Below are positions 1-9,418 of a stretch of DNA of 64,000 nucleotides, one piece after another (position 1 is the stretch's first letter; each line of letters opens with the position of its first letter). The DNA is from Vibrio europaeus (GTDB lineage Bacteria; Pseudomonadota; Gammaproteobacteria; Enterobacterales; Vibrionaceae), in NCBI RefSeq assembly GCF_001695575.1, contig NZ_LUAX01000001.1:868001-932000 (forward strand). The letters are read 5' to 3'. The notes under the pieces are model-generated. The model had not been told where the DNA came from. It searched no databases and worked only from the letters and a program-made list of their open reading frames with translations. The position numbers and the translations under genes are program-made.

Positions 1-335
1 TCGAGCTTCGAAATCAACGTGCTATTTGGTTGAGCTGTGCAATCAGTCAGCGATTGTCCTTCGACAAATGCGTACATCAACCAACTGGCCTGATGATGGC
101 TATCGGCATCGATAAAGCTGGGCCAATAGCTAGAGGCATAGTTCGCGAGAAAACTCGCTTCGTTGTGAAGTTGCGATTTTGCAAGTGTGGAAAGAGCAAA
201 TTTGAGGGCGACCTTTCCATGTGCGGCGCTGTTGACGAGATACACTTGATGACCAATACGCGAGCAGTAGGAAACCCCTAAAGCTCGCATACTGCTTAGG
301 ATGCTAGGGTGGAGTGCAGAACTCGCATCCTTCAT
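1..335 (-). CDS. T6SS-associated Ser/Thr protein kinase, PpkA-like (partial: N-terminal 111 residues)
   Basis: An open frame starts at ATG 335-333, two bases after the tssM stop, and stays open for 111 codons to the window edge; the C-terminal part lies outside. The visible protein looks like a eukaryotic-type kinase N-lobe. VALK at residues 42-45 would supply the ATP-binding lysine, E59 the helix-C glutamate, and LMYAFVEGQSLTD (86-98) reads as a hinge. The glycine loop before it is degenerate. In known T6SS loci a PpkA-type kinase phosphorylates the FHA protein to control assembly, and an fha gene lies in this same operon. Kinase identity is inferred from these motifs and from position; the catalytic loop cannot be seen. 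A plus-strand frame over 30-281 is its shadow. Confidence 0.72.
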   Translation of the reverse strand, partial: MKDASSALHPSILSSMRALGVSYCSRIGHQVYLVNSAAHGKVALKFALSTLAKSQLHNEASFLANYASSYWPSFIDADSHHQASWLMYAFVEGQSLTDCTAQPNSTLISKL

Positions 336-337
336 CT

Positions 338-3300
338 TTAAATGCTGGCAGGAAGCGAGAAAGCAGAGAAGAAGTTAGGAACAAATGGGTTATTTTGCCC
401 TTGCGTCTTAATGCTTAATTCAACCTGACTATCGTCATACACAAACTTCACAGTAGTATCTTGAGAGGTTGTCGATACTACTCTTGGTTCAATCAGTTTG
501 AACCAAGCCCAGCTTCCAGTGAACTTCTCATCGGCTACCTGAGTTTCTTGCGCTTGTAGTTTGAATCCTATCGAGTCTTTGTCGACGTCTTTTGCTGACC
601 ACGTCTGCTTGCTCCATAGCCTTGGGCCGTGTTGATAGCTAAACAGAGACTTCTCGGCAATGATCGAGAACTGAGTCAGGTTCGAGCTCATCTCCATCGC
701 TTTGAGTTGGAACTGAAGCGTTAGGTTTTGCGGATCTTGTAAGAACAGCGCATTACGAATGTCCGTCGCTTTGCTAATCATCTGCCAAACATTAGGGTCA
801 AGTGCCAACCCTGAGTTCGGTAGCAGCCCCGGCAAGAAAGGAGAACGTTCATCGGTAGAGAAACCTTTTAGTTTGCTCTGGTAGAACTTATCCAATACAC
901 CATTACTCTTAAAGAAAGAGGCGACATCGCTCGTCGTTGCATCCACTGAAGCGGTTTTGTTGAATGGATAGTACGCTGCAATCGTATCTTGATAGGTTTG
1001 GAATACCTCGCTTTGCCAAGCCGTGTTGAGATAACCATGTGCCAGAAGCATCACCATTTCATTTGCCTGCGTAGTCACGCCATTAATGATGTCGAGTGAT
1101 AGTTGCGGCTGTTTCTCAGTTTGTTTTGCGACAGAGGAAACTGGGTTACTCACCTTTAGCTCTGCGGTCAGTGTAGAGAATGCAAGCTCCTGAGGTTTGT
1201 CTGAAGAGTAAAACTTCTCCAGATAAGTTTCTAGCTCAGTAAACTGACTCAGAAGTGTATCTATTGCTTTTGTACCCTGATCATTGGCTTCCACTTGCTG
1301 GTGGTAAGGCATAAAGGCAATGTAAATTTGACGAGCAGACTCTTTCTTGTCGGCATCTTGAGCCGGTGGCTGTGCTTCGCCTTCTTTGGCTTTTGGCACC
1401 TCAATTTCGACTGACGTGTATTTGCTGATCGTGCCATACAGTTGTGCTAATGGGTTGTTTGATGCCGTCGTAAGCACAGACAGCGTTGCCTTGAGTGAAT
1501 CGGCACTATCAACGTTATTCGCTTGAATATGAGCGGCAAAATCTCGCCAGTAATTGATGTAATCGTTTTGATACATCTGCTTCAGATCGCGACTAATACG
1601 GTAGAGCTCTAGCGCACTTGGCGAGCTACCCGCGACCCCTTCATACGCTTGCAATGCCTCAGTCAAAACAGGTGAACCGACAGAAAGATCAAGCTCATTA
1701 AAGCCTGACGGCGTATACAAGTAGGGTACTAAGTACCCCACATAATTTGGTGAGAAACTGAGTAGTTGAGAGAAGTTTGATCCTAACTCTTGACGTACAT
1801 CGACACGCTTAGAGTAAGTTGGTGAGTTTAAGATATGCTCATACAGCAGCGTCTCAACACCAGTTTGGTTGATCACTTTCTTAGCTAGTTTCTCTAGATC
1901 AAAATTGGCTTTAGTTGGCACCAAATCTTGAGTGAATACGTCATCAAGCAAAATTTTAAGCTGAGCAAGGTTTACACTGTCTGCTTCGCCTTGGTCAGTC
2001 AATGATGACATAAAGTAGCTCTTTAGCTCTTCAATGTTGGTACGCTTAGGGTCGAACAGTAAGCGATAGTTATTCAACAAAGATAAGGTCTTAGCTTGAT
2101 CTTCAAGGTTCACGTAGACAAACAGATCTTTTTCTAGGGTGTTTTCCATCGAAGGAATAAGAACACGGGCTAGCTCATCGAAATAAGCGGCTTCCACTTC
2201 CTTCTTAATGCTTGAACTAGGCATGAAGGGCAGGGTATACCAAGGATCGGGCTGAAGGTAGAGCGCGTAGATACGATTGAGAGAGTATAAGTTCGGAATA
2301 TTGTCCGCCATATTCTCAATATCGTAAGGTGACGCAGCGATCGCCTCTTTGTAGCGCTCTAACATGTTATCAGCACGTGTTTCACGCGCGTTTTGGTAAT
2401 CAAAATCTAACTTAATGATCGCTAAGATAGCAATTAGGAGCACGGCACAAAACACAGTGTAAGCACCTTGCCAGAATATCAGCATATTCTCTTTGCGGCG
2501 GTTGACACCGACAAGCTCATTTTCATTCAAGACCACGTGGTTCATGATGTGCTGAGCAAACAGGGTCTGGGTGACGGGGATTTGCTGGTGCTGCTGGAAC
2601 TTCTCGTTGCCTAAAGATTCATTGACGACATTGGCCAGCAGGTCATACTGCTTTTCACCTGAGCCGCTATGAGTGAAATAAAATCCGCGGAAGTTGAGAC
2701 CATTACTTAGCTGATCACCTCTATACAACCGTTGTAAAAAATGCCACAGACTTTGTTTTAGCAAACCAAACTGGTAAGGCGCTGCACAGATAGAGTTACG
2801 ATATTCTTGATTGAGCTGTGAGGAAAGCGCGCTGCTGGTGTTAGCAATTAATTGGCTGATTAAATGGTCATACTCTTCGTGATACCAATCTGCGTCGATC
2901 CCACCATTTTTAAGGACCGGAGACGTTGCGCCAAATACATCGTTGCGCTTGGCTTCATCAAATGCAGAAAAGAACTGACAGAAATCGTTAACCTGACCCA
3001 TGTTGGTGATCAGGTTATATACGGGCAGATTCAGGCCGAATGTGTCATTGAAGGTTTTAATAGTCGATTTAACGTCATCAGCTCGTTGAGTAAGTTTCTC
3101 TTGGTTGCCGAGTAGTGTAGCGATTTCGGTCGTCAACAATAACCCGTTTACAGCCTGACGTGGACGCCATTTATTGAGGCTATCCGAGAGGGTTTTCAGA
3201 TACTGAGGTTGCTGATCTTCCCCCATGCTAATAGAGATAAGAATTGAGTGTTCGCTTAACCAGAAGAGAATCGGAAATTCGATGTCATTACCGAAATCAT

Positions 3301-3712
3301 CAACTTTGTACGCCTCGTATCCCATTTGTGTAATGATGCTTTTATCTTTACATGGGTCGTCACTCAACAATAGATAGATAGGTTGATCGTAACGACTGTT
3401 AAGCCTTTTCTTGCGCTTTTGAACACCAATCATGCGCTTAAAGTGCGAAGCCAACAGCTTACTTCGTTTCTGGATCAGTAATCTTTGTTGATCGGGCGTT
3501 TTACTTTCTCCGCCTTTACGTCGCATCAGCCAGTAAGTGAGTAAACCGATAACGAGACCAGTGCTGAATGATACGATACCACCGATAATAAGTTTCTCTG
3601 GATAGAGCCACCAGGTTAAGGCACCACCTATCAGCATGACAAGCAAAGCAAGCAGTATAGACCAGACAAGGCTACGCTTTGTTGAATTCTGTGTGGGTTT
3701 AGCGTCACTCAT
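338..3712 (-). CDS. tssM: T6SS inner-membrane protein TssM (IcmF/VasK family)
   Basis: TssM joins TssL and TssJ in the trans-envelope membrane complex. The 1,124 residues fit the family. Two membrane segments lie near residues 13-36 and 41-63, a cytoplasmic domain follows, and a third segment lies near 411-434 before a large periplasmic part. The family motif RGFYFT is at about 342-347, and a C-terminal GSWAWFKL stretch matches the TssM C-terminal domain. The position where IcmF proteins often have a Walker A loop reads SDDPCKDKS (117-125), without GxxGxGK[ST], so ATP binding is doubtful. The start ATG lies two bases after the tssL stop; the gene is the penultimate visible one of the operon, before the kinase. 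Confidence 0.96.
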   Translation of the reverse strand: MSDAKPTQNSTKRSLVWSILLALLVMLIGGALTWWLYPEKLIIGGIVSFSTGLVIGLLTYWLMRRKGGESKTPDQQRLLIQKRSKLLASHFKRMIGVQKRKKRLNSRYDQPIYLLLSDDPCKDKSIITQMGYEAYKVDDFGNDIEFPILFWLSEHSILISISMGEDQQPQYLKTLSDSLNKWRPRQAVNGLLLTTEIATLLGNQEKLTQRADDVKSTIKTFNDTFGLNLPVYNLITNMGQVNDFCQFFSAFDEAKRNDVFGATSPVLKNGGIDADWYHEEYDHLISQLIANTSSALSSQLNQEYRNSICAAPYQFGLLKQSLWHFLQRLYRGDQLSNGLNFRGFYFTHSGSGEKQYDLLANVVNESLGNEKFQQHQQIPVTQTLFAQHIMNHVVLNENELVGVNRRKENMLIFWQGAYTVFCAVLLIAILAIIKLDFDYQNARETRADNMLERYKEAIAASPYDIENMADNIPNLYSLNRIYALYLQPDPWYTLPFMPSSSIKKEVEAAYFDELARVLIPSMENTLEKDLFVYVNLEDQAKTLSLLNNYRLLFDPKRTNIEELKSYFMSSLTDQGEADSVNLAQLKILLDDVFTQDLVPTKANFDLEKLAKKVINQTGVETLLYEHILNSPTYSKRVDVRQELGSNFSQLLSFSPNYVGYLVPYLYTPSGFNELDLSVGSPVLTEALQAYEGVAGSSPSALELYRISRDLKQMYQNDYINYWRDFAAHIQANNVDSADSLKATLSVLTTASNNPLAQLYGTISKYTSVEIEVPKAKEGEAQPPAQDADKKESARQIYIAFMPYHQQVEANDQGTKAIDTLLSQFTELETYLEKFYSSDKPQELAFSTLTAELKVSNPVSSVAKQTEKQPQLSLDIINGVTTQANEMVMLLAHGYLNTAWQSEVFQTYQDTIAAYYPFNKTASVDATTSDVASFFKSNGVLDKFYQSKLKGFSTDERSPFLPGLLPNSGLALDPNVWQMISKATDIRNALFLQDPQNLTLQFQLKAMEMSSNLTQFSIIAEKSLFSYQHGPRLWSKQTWSAKDVDKDSIGFKLQAQETQVADEKFTGSWAWFKLIEPRVVSTTSQDTTVKFVYDDSQVELSIKTQGQNNPFVPNFFSAFSLPASI

Positions 3713-3714
3713 CG

Positions 3715-4914
3715 TTATTGTGCCTCTTTATCGTTTTTATTGTCGTTTTGCGTGTTTCTCACGATGATGGGTGTGAGCTGATCTTTTTCTACATACCAAC
3801 TCTTAATTTCTCTTGCTTGTTCAGAGGATTCGCTGCGTACAATGACGCGGAAGTAGGAATCAAATTCGTCAACAGCTGCCTCGTACTTTGAAGGCGCAAG
3901 TGTAGTAACAAAGTTTTCAGCGTTTTTCTGCGAAGAGAACGTTGCTAATTGAACCAACCAAGAGGAGTGACTGGTACCTAAATTAGGCGGTGGTGGAGCG
4001 TCAACTAGCTCAACTTTACTGGCTCGTTGGGGCATGGTTTCCAAGTCAGCGTCATCACTGATAAAGACAATATCATTCACTTGGCCTGACATTACATAGC
4101 GAGCGCTGAAGTCCGGTAAGTTGTTAAAGTCGCGAGCTCGTTGCGAATGCGTTTTGTTGTACCAAAAATAGGTCAGGGCAATACTGGTAAAGATCAGGCA
4201 CAGGAAGAAAACTGTGGTGATAAAGTAGCGTTTACGACGAGTCGGCTTACGAACTTTCGGCAGTTTAATTCGAGTACGGCAATGTATTGCGCTCGTTTGT
4301 CGATACTGGCTAATCAGTTGCTCTAACTGATGTATGAAGGATTTAAGCTGATCATTTCCTGTCTCTCGGTACTGTCCTTTAAATCCAATGTTTAGGAAGA
4401 TGTAGATGATCTCAAGCAGGTCAATCATCTTGTGCGGCTGTCTGAGTGCTTTATCAGCGACAGTAAAGAACAGCTCACCACCATTTCGCATACCAAAAAG
4501 TTCGCTCAGCAGGGTTTTGTTTTCCCAGCCTCGCGACTCACCCCACTCACTGTAAATAATCAGTTCGTCTAAGACGACTGCGTAGAGGAAGCAGAGTTTA
4601 TCAATCACTGCGACAGGGTAGGAGAGCTCAGCACCTTTTGTTTTGATGCCATTAATCCCGTCAACTAGCTGATGACGTAAAGTAGTGACGTCTTCCGGCT
4701 CGGGAAGCGTAGATACTTTTAATGTGGTCGCTAATAGCTCACTGCTTATGTTGAGTAGCTGGTTCTCTGCTTTGTCAAAATAGTGCAGAAATTCACTGCG
4801 ACCTCGGCTCGCATCAACAGAGATCCATGAACTGTCGCTGACATCGTCTTCTTTAGCGACAAACTCGGACTCTTTTGCATCCCAGACTAGGGTTTCTTCA
4901 TCCAAATAGTCCAT
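3715..4914 (-). CDS. tssL: T6SS protein TssL (DotU) with C-terminal SPOR-like domain
   Basis: TssL is the inner-membrane partner of TssM. The DotU cytoplasmic domain covers about residues 45-215 and carries the family signature GFKGQYRETG (177-186). One membrane helix lies near 230-252. The remaining 145 residues are periplasmic. Residues about 317-387 (SSWLVQLATFSSQKNAENF onward) look like a SPOR fold, which binds denuded peptidoglycan glycans; family members with a peptidoglycan-binding extension more often carry an OmpA-like domain. A proline-rich linker (PPPP near 307-310) precedes it. The stop is four bases from the tssK-side neighbour's arrangement (tssK ends at 4919, just upstream), so the two are translationally close. 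Confidence 0.93.
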   Translation of the reverse strand: MDYLDEETLVWDAKESEFVAKEDDVSDSSWISVDASRGRSEFLHYFDKAENQLLNISSELLATTLKVSTLPEPEDVTTLRHQLVDGINGIKTKGAELSYPVAVIDKLCFLYAVVLDELIIYSEWGESRGWENKTLLSELFGMRNGGELFFTVADKALRQPHKMIDLLEIIYIFLNIGFKGQYRETGNDQLKSFIHQLEQLISQYRQTSAIHCRTRIKLPKVRKPTRRKRYFITTVFFLCLIFTSIALTYFWYNKTHSQRARDFNNLPDFSARYVMSGQVNDIVFISDDADLETMPQRASKVELVDAPPPPNLGTSHSSWLVQLATFSSQKNAENFVTTLAPSKYEAAVDEFDSYFRVIVRSESSEQAREIKSWYVEKDQLTPIIVRNTQNDNKNDKEAQ

Positions 4915-4918
4915 AGCA

Positions 4919-6250
4919 TTATCTCAGGGCATATAGCATAACTTCGAGGTCTGCGATTCGAGTATCGACATGGAGAGCAATCGCATCACGGTTTTCGAGC
5001 ATTTCTAACCACATGCGGTCGGCAGTGTCGACTTCAAAGTAAGACACCCCTTGCATTGGTTTAAGTTCACTTGGTGCAACTGGCAATGGTGACAGTGCAA
5101 TACCGGATAGACCGTTTCGTACGATCTCAACAATACGCGCATTGTTGCTTAACTTAGCTGCAATAGGGAACAACTCATTGAGTTCAGCACTGCTAATGGT
5201 CGACTTAACAGAGAGGACAAATCGTCGATTCGATACGCTCGCGGTGTCTTTGATTAGGGTTCTGAGCAATCGACGACGTTCGAACAAAGAGCTATCCCAA
5301 GCAAACTCAAGCACAGAGTCTTGTTGAACCAGCGTGAGCATGTTGCGCAGAGAGGCGAATAAAGGATTAAAGCTCTCGTAAAGCTTGTGGTACTGCAATG
5401 GCAAACATGGTTCTGGAATCGCTGGTGTCAATGCCATGATTTGGGCTTCAAACTTACGTAACTCGCCGTAGACTTGGTGCGTTTGTAGCTTTGGATTGGT
5501 AATGGAAAGATCAAACCATGGCAGCCAACTGTTCAAAGTTTGCAACCACAAGTAATCTTGCATCATTGATTGCGGGCTTTTTTGCCCTTGGCCAGCTTGA
5601 ATTCTCTGCAATAGGGTAGTCGCACGATTAGCAGTCAGGGCGTGTATTTCTTTTAAACGCTCAAGTAGTAGTTGAGAGGCACCGTAATGTAGACATGCTG
5701 GAATAAATGCACGGTCAAGAATCACTTCACCCGCTTCTGTGCATTCTAAAATCTTGGCGACAGGTATAAGCGTAAAGCCAGAGGTATCTTCACCTTCCAA
5801 TTTAATAGAAATATTCAGATGAGCAACATCGATCTCAACGCTCGCATTTTCTGATGTTGATGTGTCAAATACGTTGATAGAGCGAGATAGGTAACGGCCT
5901 TGATCCGATTGCTCTTGCCCGTAGTCGTTGTTGCCTTGCAAAGAGATAGGTAGTGCTAAGTAGACCACAGTTTCAATGCTGCCTTGGATAACATCTCGGG
6001 CAACCTCGTGCTTCATTTCAAACTGAGTTCCGTCAGGAAACACACCTGCGCTACTAGCGATAGAAAGCTTACCAATTTTTAATAATTCGTGATTGATGGT
6101 GAGTTCTGTCACACCATAAAAGGGAGCAAATCCAGCAAGAGTCTCAACGTTCTGACGAACATAGTTCTGTACGTAGCGATCCTGTTGCTGAAAATGTTGT
6201 GGGGCAATAAACATGCCTTCTTGCCAAACTACTTTTTTAAACGCGTCCAC
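4919..6250 (-). CDS. tssK: T6SS baseplate protein TssK
   Basis: The 443-residue protein is full length for TssK, which links the baseplate wedge (TssEFG) to the membrane complex and binds TssL and TssM. The N-terminus (KVVWQEGMFIAPQHFQQQD) is the family's characteristic opening. The start is GTG at 6250, supported by an AGGG Shine-Dalgarno sequence seven bases upstream; no better ATG lies nearby. It sits between tssJ (20 bases upstream) and tssL (4 bases downstream), the usual J-K-L order. No unusual features were noticed. Confidence 0.96.
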   Translation of the reverse strand: MDAFKKVVWQEGMFIAPQHFQQQDRYVQNYVRQNVETLAGFAPFYGVTELTINHELLKIGKLSIASSAGVFPDGTQFEMKHEVARDVIQGSIETVVYLALPISLQGNNDYGQEQSDQGRYLSRSINVFDTSTSENASVEIDVAHLNISIKLEGEDTSGFTLIPVAKILECTEAGEVILDRAFIPACLHYGASQLLLERLKEIHALTANRATTLLQRIQAGQGQKSPQSMMQDYLWLQTLNSWLPWFDLSITNPKLQTHQVYGELRKFEAQIMALTPAIPEPCLPLQYHKLYESFNPLFASLRNMLTLVQQDSVLEFAWDSSLFERRRLLRTLIKDTASVSNRRFVLSVKSTISSAELNELFPIAAKLSNNARIVEIVRNGLSGIALSPLPVAPSELKPMQGVSYFEVDTADRMWLEMLENRDAIALHVDTRIADLEVMLYALR

Positions 6251-6270
6251 GTTAATTCCCTATATACTGA

Positions 6271-6753
6271 CTAAAATACTTGCCACCAGCTGGATTCAGG
6301 TGTGACTATTTCTAACGAGGCTTTTGCCCCTTGTATGTTGAGCTGCAGATATTGATCTGCTTGTACTGGCAAAGTGGAAAATGCCTTTGTTTCACTGTTC
6401 TGGTAATCAACAAACTCAACAAGTACGGCAACGTACTGCGTCGTTTTGTTAATATCTAATACCTGCTCAGTGCTTGTGTCTGGAAGTATTACTGGCAACA
6501 CTTGTTTTGACACTAGGTTCGCGCTTAACAGCTGAACATCATTTGAATACAAATCGATAAACGGTACTTGTTTGAACATCTGTACGTCGGTTAATTGATA
6601 CAATCTAACGACGACAGGGTTTGCAGTGTTTGAATCAGACGGATTCATTGCAGCATCCGACTTTATTGTTAAGTTGTATTGAGAAACGACAGGGACTGGA
6701 TCAGAAGAACATCCAGCTAACAACAGCACTGCCGCTAAATACCACTTCCTCAT
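6271..6753 (-). CDS. tssJ: T6SS outer-membrane lipoprotein TssJ
   Basis: TssJ anchors the membrane complex to the outer membrane and contacts the TssM periplasmic domain. The 160-residue product has a short signal peptide ending in the lipobox LLAGC, so the mature protein should be lipidated. The rest is beta-rich, with a VVRLYQLTD stretch typical of TssJ. ATG 6753 overlaps the fha stop by one base (TGATG) and has a strong AGAGGAAGG ribosome site; a TTG one codon earlier is less likely. The one-base overlap suggests translational coupling with fha. Confidence 0.92.
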   Translation of the reverse strand: MRKWYLAAVLLLAGCSSDPVPVVSQYNLTIKSDAAMNPSDSNTANPVVVRLYQLTDVQMFKQVPFIDLYSNDVQLLSANLVSKQVLPVILPDTSTEQVLDINKTTQYVAVLVEFVDYQNSETKAFSTLPVQADQYLQLNIQGAKASLEIVTPESSWWQVF

Positions 6754-7697
6754 CAACCTTCCTCTCGCTGTTTCTGCATATTTTCCAAAAACAAAGCTTT
6801 GAACTGGCGACGAAAGTCTCCATTTTGTTGTCTGTGCTGGAAGTGCTTACGATAGATCTTCCAGTACTTTTTCTCTTTGTTGCTGAACAGTCCGCCAGAC
6901 AGGTACTCGCTAAACTGGTTTTCTAGTTCTTTAGGAGCGAACTCATTTAAAAATTGATCAACAGTTTTTTCTAATGCATCAAACAAGGCATCATGGTGAA
7001 GCATTGGGTTTTGCAAATATTGTTGGTTTTTCTCAGATAGCGTAAGTAGCTTTTCGATAGACGCTTCTAGCTGAGTATTGTTGTTTGGCGTATCAACAGG
7101 CAGATACTCAAGATCGGTAGCCTGTTCGAACGTCTTTGTCTGCGCCACTTCATCAACTTCGACATGAGCAGCGATTTCGTCGCTATCTAAATCTTCAAAC
7201 GGGTCTGAAGCAAAAGGATCATCGCTTAGAACATTTTTATGCGAAAACGAAGCGCCGTTTTGTTTTTGCTTTGGCGCTTCTGTTTGTTCTAAGAACTCAG
7301 TTTCGTCATCGTTAAGATTTAACTCAAATGGTTGAGAGAGAAAGTCGTCATCGTCTTGTTGAGGTGCCTCAGCACTTGATGAAACAAGAGTAGAAACAAG
7401 CATGGTGTAGTTTTCTACTTTTATGATGTCTCCGTCATTGAGTGGGTATTCTTTATCTCTCACCATGACTTTGTCGTTTAATGAAGCGCAATTTTGACCA
7501 CGACTAATCAATACATAGCCTCGATCAGTCAGGCGGACTTCGCCATGAGTACGGGAAATACGTTTGCTTTGGTCGGGTAAACAGATATCACACGCAGGGG
7601 CACGACCAAGAGTGCCTCCTGATTCTGGAAGATACACAACTCTTGAGGCTACAACCTCTTCAGTGGGTACAGAAATCAAATGGATACTGACGGCCAC
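6753..7697 (-). CDS. T6SS FHA-domain protein (TagH/Fha-like)
   Basis: An FHA domain, which binds phosphothreonine peptides, occupies about residues 22-98. The conserved GR (about 30-31), SRTHGEV and the following asparagine are visible. The rest is an acidic, low-complexity linker and a C-terminal helical region ending in basic residues. Known T6SS FHA proteins are substrates or readers of the PpkA kinase, and a kinase-like gene ends this operon. The start is GTG 7697 behind a GAGAGG site, three bases after the preceding stop. At 314 residues it is shorter than many Fha proteins. The link with the kinase is inferred from family knowledge and operon membership. Confidence 0.9.
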   Translation of the reverse strand: MAVSIHLISVPTEEVVASRVVYLPESGGTLGRAPACDICLPDQSKRISRTHGEVRLTDRGYVLISRGQNCASLNDKVMVRDKEYPLNDGDIIKVENYTMLVSTLVSSSAEAPQQDDDDFLSQPFELNLNDDETEFLEQTEAPKQKQNGASFSHKNVLSDDPFASDPFEDLDSDEIAAHVEVDEVAQTKTFEQATDLEYLPVDTPNNNTQLEASIEKLLTLSEKNQQYLQNPMLHHDALFDALEKTVDQFLNEFAPKELENQFSEYLSGGLFSNKEKKYWKIYRKHFQHRQQNGDFRRQFKALFLENMQKQREEG

Positions 7698-7700
7698 TAG

Positions 7701-8423
7701 TTACCTCTCACACTTAGATACGGCTGCATTGAATGCAGACAAGAAACCAGAATACTTAGTTAGGAAACGATTTGAAAAATAGACGCCCATCGGTTTAGTT
7801 TCGAGAACTTGATACTGGAAAAAATCGCTCGGTAAACCTGCTTCATCTAGCTCGCTTTTGAAGACCAAATCATCTTCTAAAGCAATGTCAATTTCCCTTT
7901 GTTTTAAAAGCTTTAGTAATACTTTAGCATCTCTAGGCTGTTTGACTACGTTATAGCCGTTACGTTTTAGCCAAAACCACTTATTCGACCCAAATTTAGC
8001 CGAGAACTTAAGGTTAAGCTTTGACAACTCATCTATTTTAGGCTCGACACCTGGGCCGAAATACCACATAAGTTTTTGTTCTGCGATAGGTGCCGAAAGT
8101 GTGGCGTATTCATCTCGCTCATCAGTTTGGGTAGCAACAAAGAAACCGTGTTGCGCACCACTGTGTACGCGTAGTTGCGCATCAGACCAACTGGTCATGG
8201 TGAGTTGGTATGGTTGGCCCATTTTTCCAAGGATGCATTTTACTTTATCTAGTGCTATACCCTGCATTTGTCCGTGCTTGTACTCTTGGTAAGGCGCCCA
8301 CTCTTGAGTGGTTAACAGTAATCGAGCAGGTCCAATGCTAGTTTGTGCGAAAGCATGGGTGCTGCTAAGCAGTCCCATCATAATCATTAGGCAGAAAGCA
8401 AAACATGGCATCATTCTGACCAT
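7701..8423 (-). CDS. Periplasmic solute-binding protein, family 3 type, inside the T6SS operon
   Basis: The 240-residue protein has a signal peptide with a cleavage site after AFA near residue 26. The mature part resembles the bacterial extracellular solute-binding family 3 (amino-acid/polar-solute binding). The string LLTTQEWAPYQEYKHGQ near the start, and the overall length, fit that family. No ABC permease or ATPase is adjacent, so it is an orphan binding protein. It overlaps the upstream gene by 13 bases and lies three bases from fha, so it is co-transcribed with the T6SS. A GGAGG site precedes ATG 8423. The ligand is unknown; sensing rather than uptake is my inference from the missing transporter. 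Confidence 0.75.
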   Translation of the reverse strand: MVRMMPCFAFCLMIMMGLLSSTHAFAQTSIGPARLLLTTQEWAPYQEYKHGQMQGIALDKVKCILGKMGQPYQLTMTSWSDAQLRVHSGAQHGFFVATQTDERDEYATLSAPIAEQKLMWYFGPGVEPKIDELSKLNLKFSAKFGSNKWFWLKRNGYNVVKQPRDAKVLLKLLKQREIDIALEDDLVFKSELDEAGLPSDFFQYQVLETKPMGVYFSNRFLTKYSGFLSAFNAAVSKCER

Positions 8424-9418
8424 TCATTTCCTCCAATTAACTCGGAAATTTTTAAAATTGAAACAGGGGGATAATAATCCAAAGTGCGTGCGGCACCCAC
8501 ATTGACAATGTACGAATACTGGCTAAGTGGCTCAATAGGCAAATCTTGGGCTTTACGTTTGTTGCTCAATATTTGCTCTGCTTTGTGTCCGGCAAATTCA
8601 CCAACGTTATAATAACGGCTAACTATACCAAATAGCGCGTTATGATTGCGAATAGGGGATTCAGTTGCTGAAAAAGTAGCTATTCCTTGGGCGTGAAGGC
8701 TATCTACGATGCCTTTCCCTTGGCTGATGATGTAGGAATCGGGTGGTAAGTAAGCAAGCTGGACCTTATCTTCAAGCATGGTTTCGATCACTTTCGAGAG
8801 TGAGCTTAGATCTGGTTTACCATCTTTAGTTCGAAGAGGATACAAGTAGACGTCCATACCGAACTTCGCAGACAGCATTTGAATTTTACGTGCGGTAATC
8901 ACCGCGTTGTTTTCTAACGGATTGAACACGATGCCCATTGTCGAAATGTTCGGGAGTTTTTGTATCGCGTTAAATTGAACCTTGTGAGGCACAATATGAC
9001 TTACACCAGTAAAATTACGATGCTCAGTATTGTCATCTGAAATTATTTTTGAACCCACAGGGTCGGTCACGATACTAAAGACCACAGGGGTATTGCTGTG
9101 CTGTCTAAAAGACGTTGGTTTGTCTTCTGTTCCTAAGAGCGAGAGGGTAGTCGTGGTGCCGAATGTATAAACAAGGTCTGCATCGTAAGAGTCTATGTTA
9201 TCTATATAATTAGACAATGTCTCTCTGTCTCTTTTGGCGTCAAGCAAGGTGTAGTTGACGGGCATTTTACTAGAAAGATATTCCATAAACCCTTTTTCAG
9301 CATCAGTGACACCTCGCCATAAGATCATGACAACATGCTTTTTCTCTGCTGCGAATGCCAACGTTGGTACTGAGAACTGCGTGACCAAGGTGATCAAAAC
9401 TAAGATTAAAACTCTCAT
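8411..9418 (-). CDS. Periplasmic ABC-type substrate-binding protein (ABC_sub_bind family)
   Basis: The 335-residue product has a signal peptide (cleavage after AFA, about residue 23) and resembles the ABC_sub_bind (TrpX-like) family. It has the pattern of two periplasmic binding lobes: DADLVYTFGTTTTLSLLG, then TPVVFSIVTDPV, then a second lobe beginning near FTGVSHIVPH. The start ATG overlaps the stop of the sensor/MFS gene by four bases (ATGA), and the end overlaps the next gene by 13. No permease or ATPase accompanies it. With its neighbours it forms a compact three-gene insert between clpV and fha. It may feed ligand information to the membrane sensor fusion; that is inference. Confidence 0.8.
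   Translation of the reverse strand: MRVLILVLITLVTQFSVPTLAFAAEKKHVVMILWRGVTDAEKGFMEYLSSKMPVNYTLLDAKRDRETLSNYIDNIDSYDADLVYTFGTTTTLSLLGTEDKPTSFRQHSNTPVVFSIVTDPVGSKIISDDNTEHRNFTGVSHIVPHKVQFNAIQKLPNISTMGIVFNPLENNAVITARKIQMLSAKFGMDVYLYPLRTKDGKPDLSSLSKVIETMLEDKVQLAYLPPDSYIISQGKGIVDSLHAQGIATFSATESPIRNHNALFGIVSRYYNVGEFAGHKAEQILSNKRKAQDLPIEPLSQYSYIVNVGAARTLDYYPPVSILKISELIGGNEWSE

Noticed and set aside
30..281. Plus-strand open frame of 83 codons at the left edge
   Set aside because: It overlaps the better-supported minus-strand kinase fragment, and its protein has no family features.
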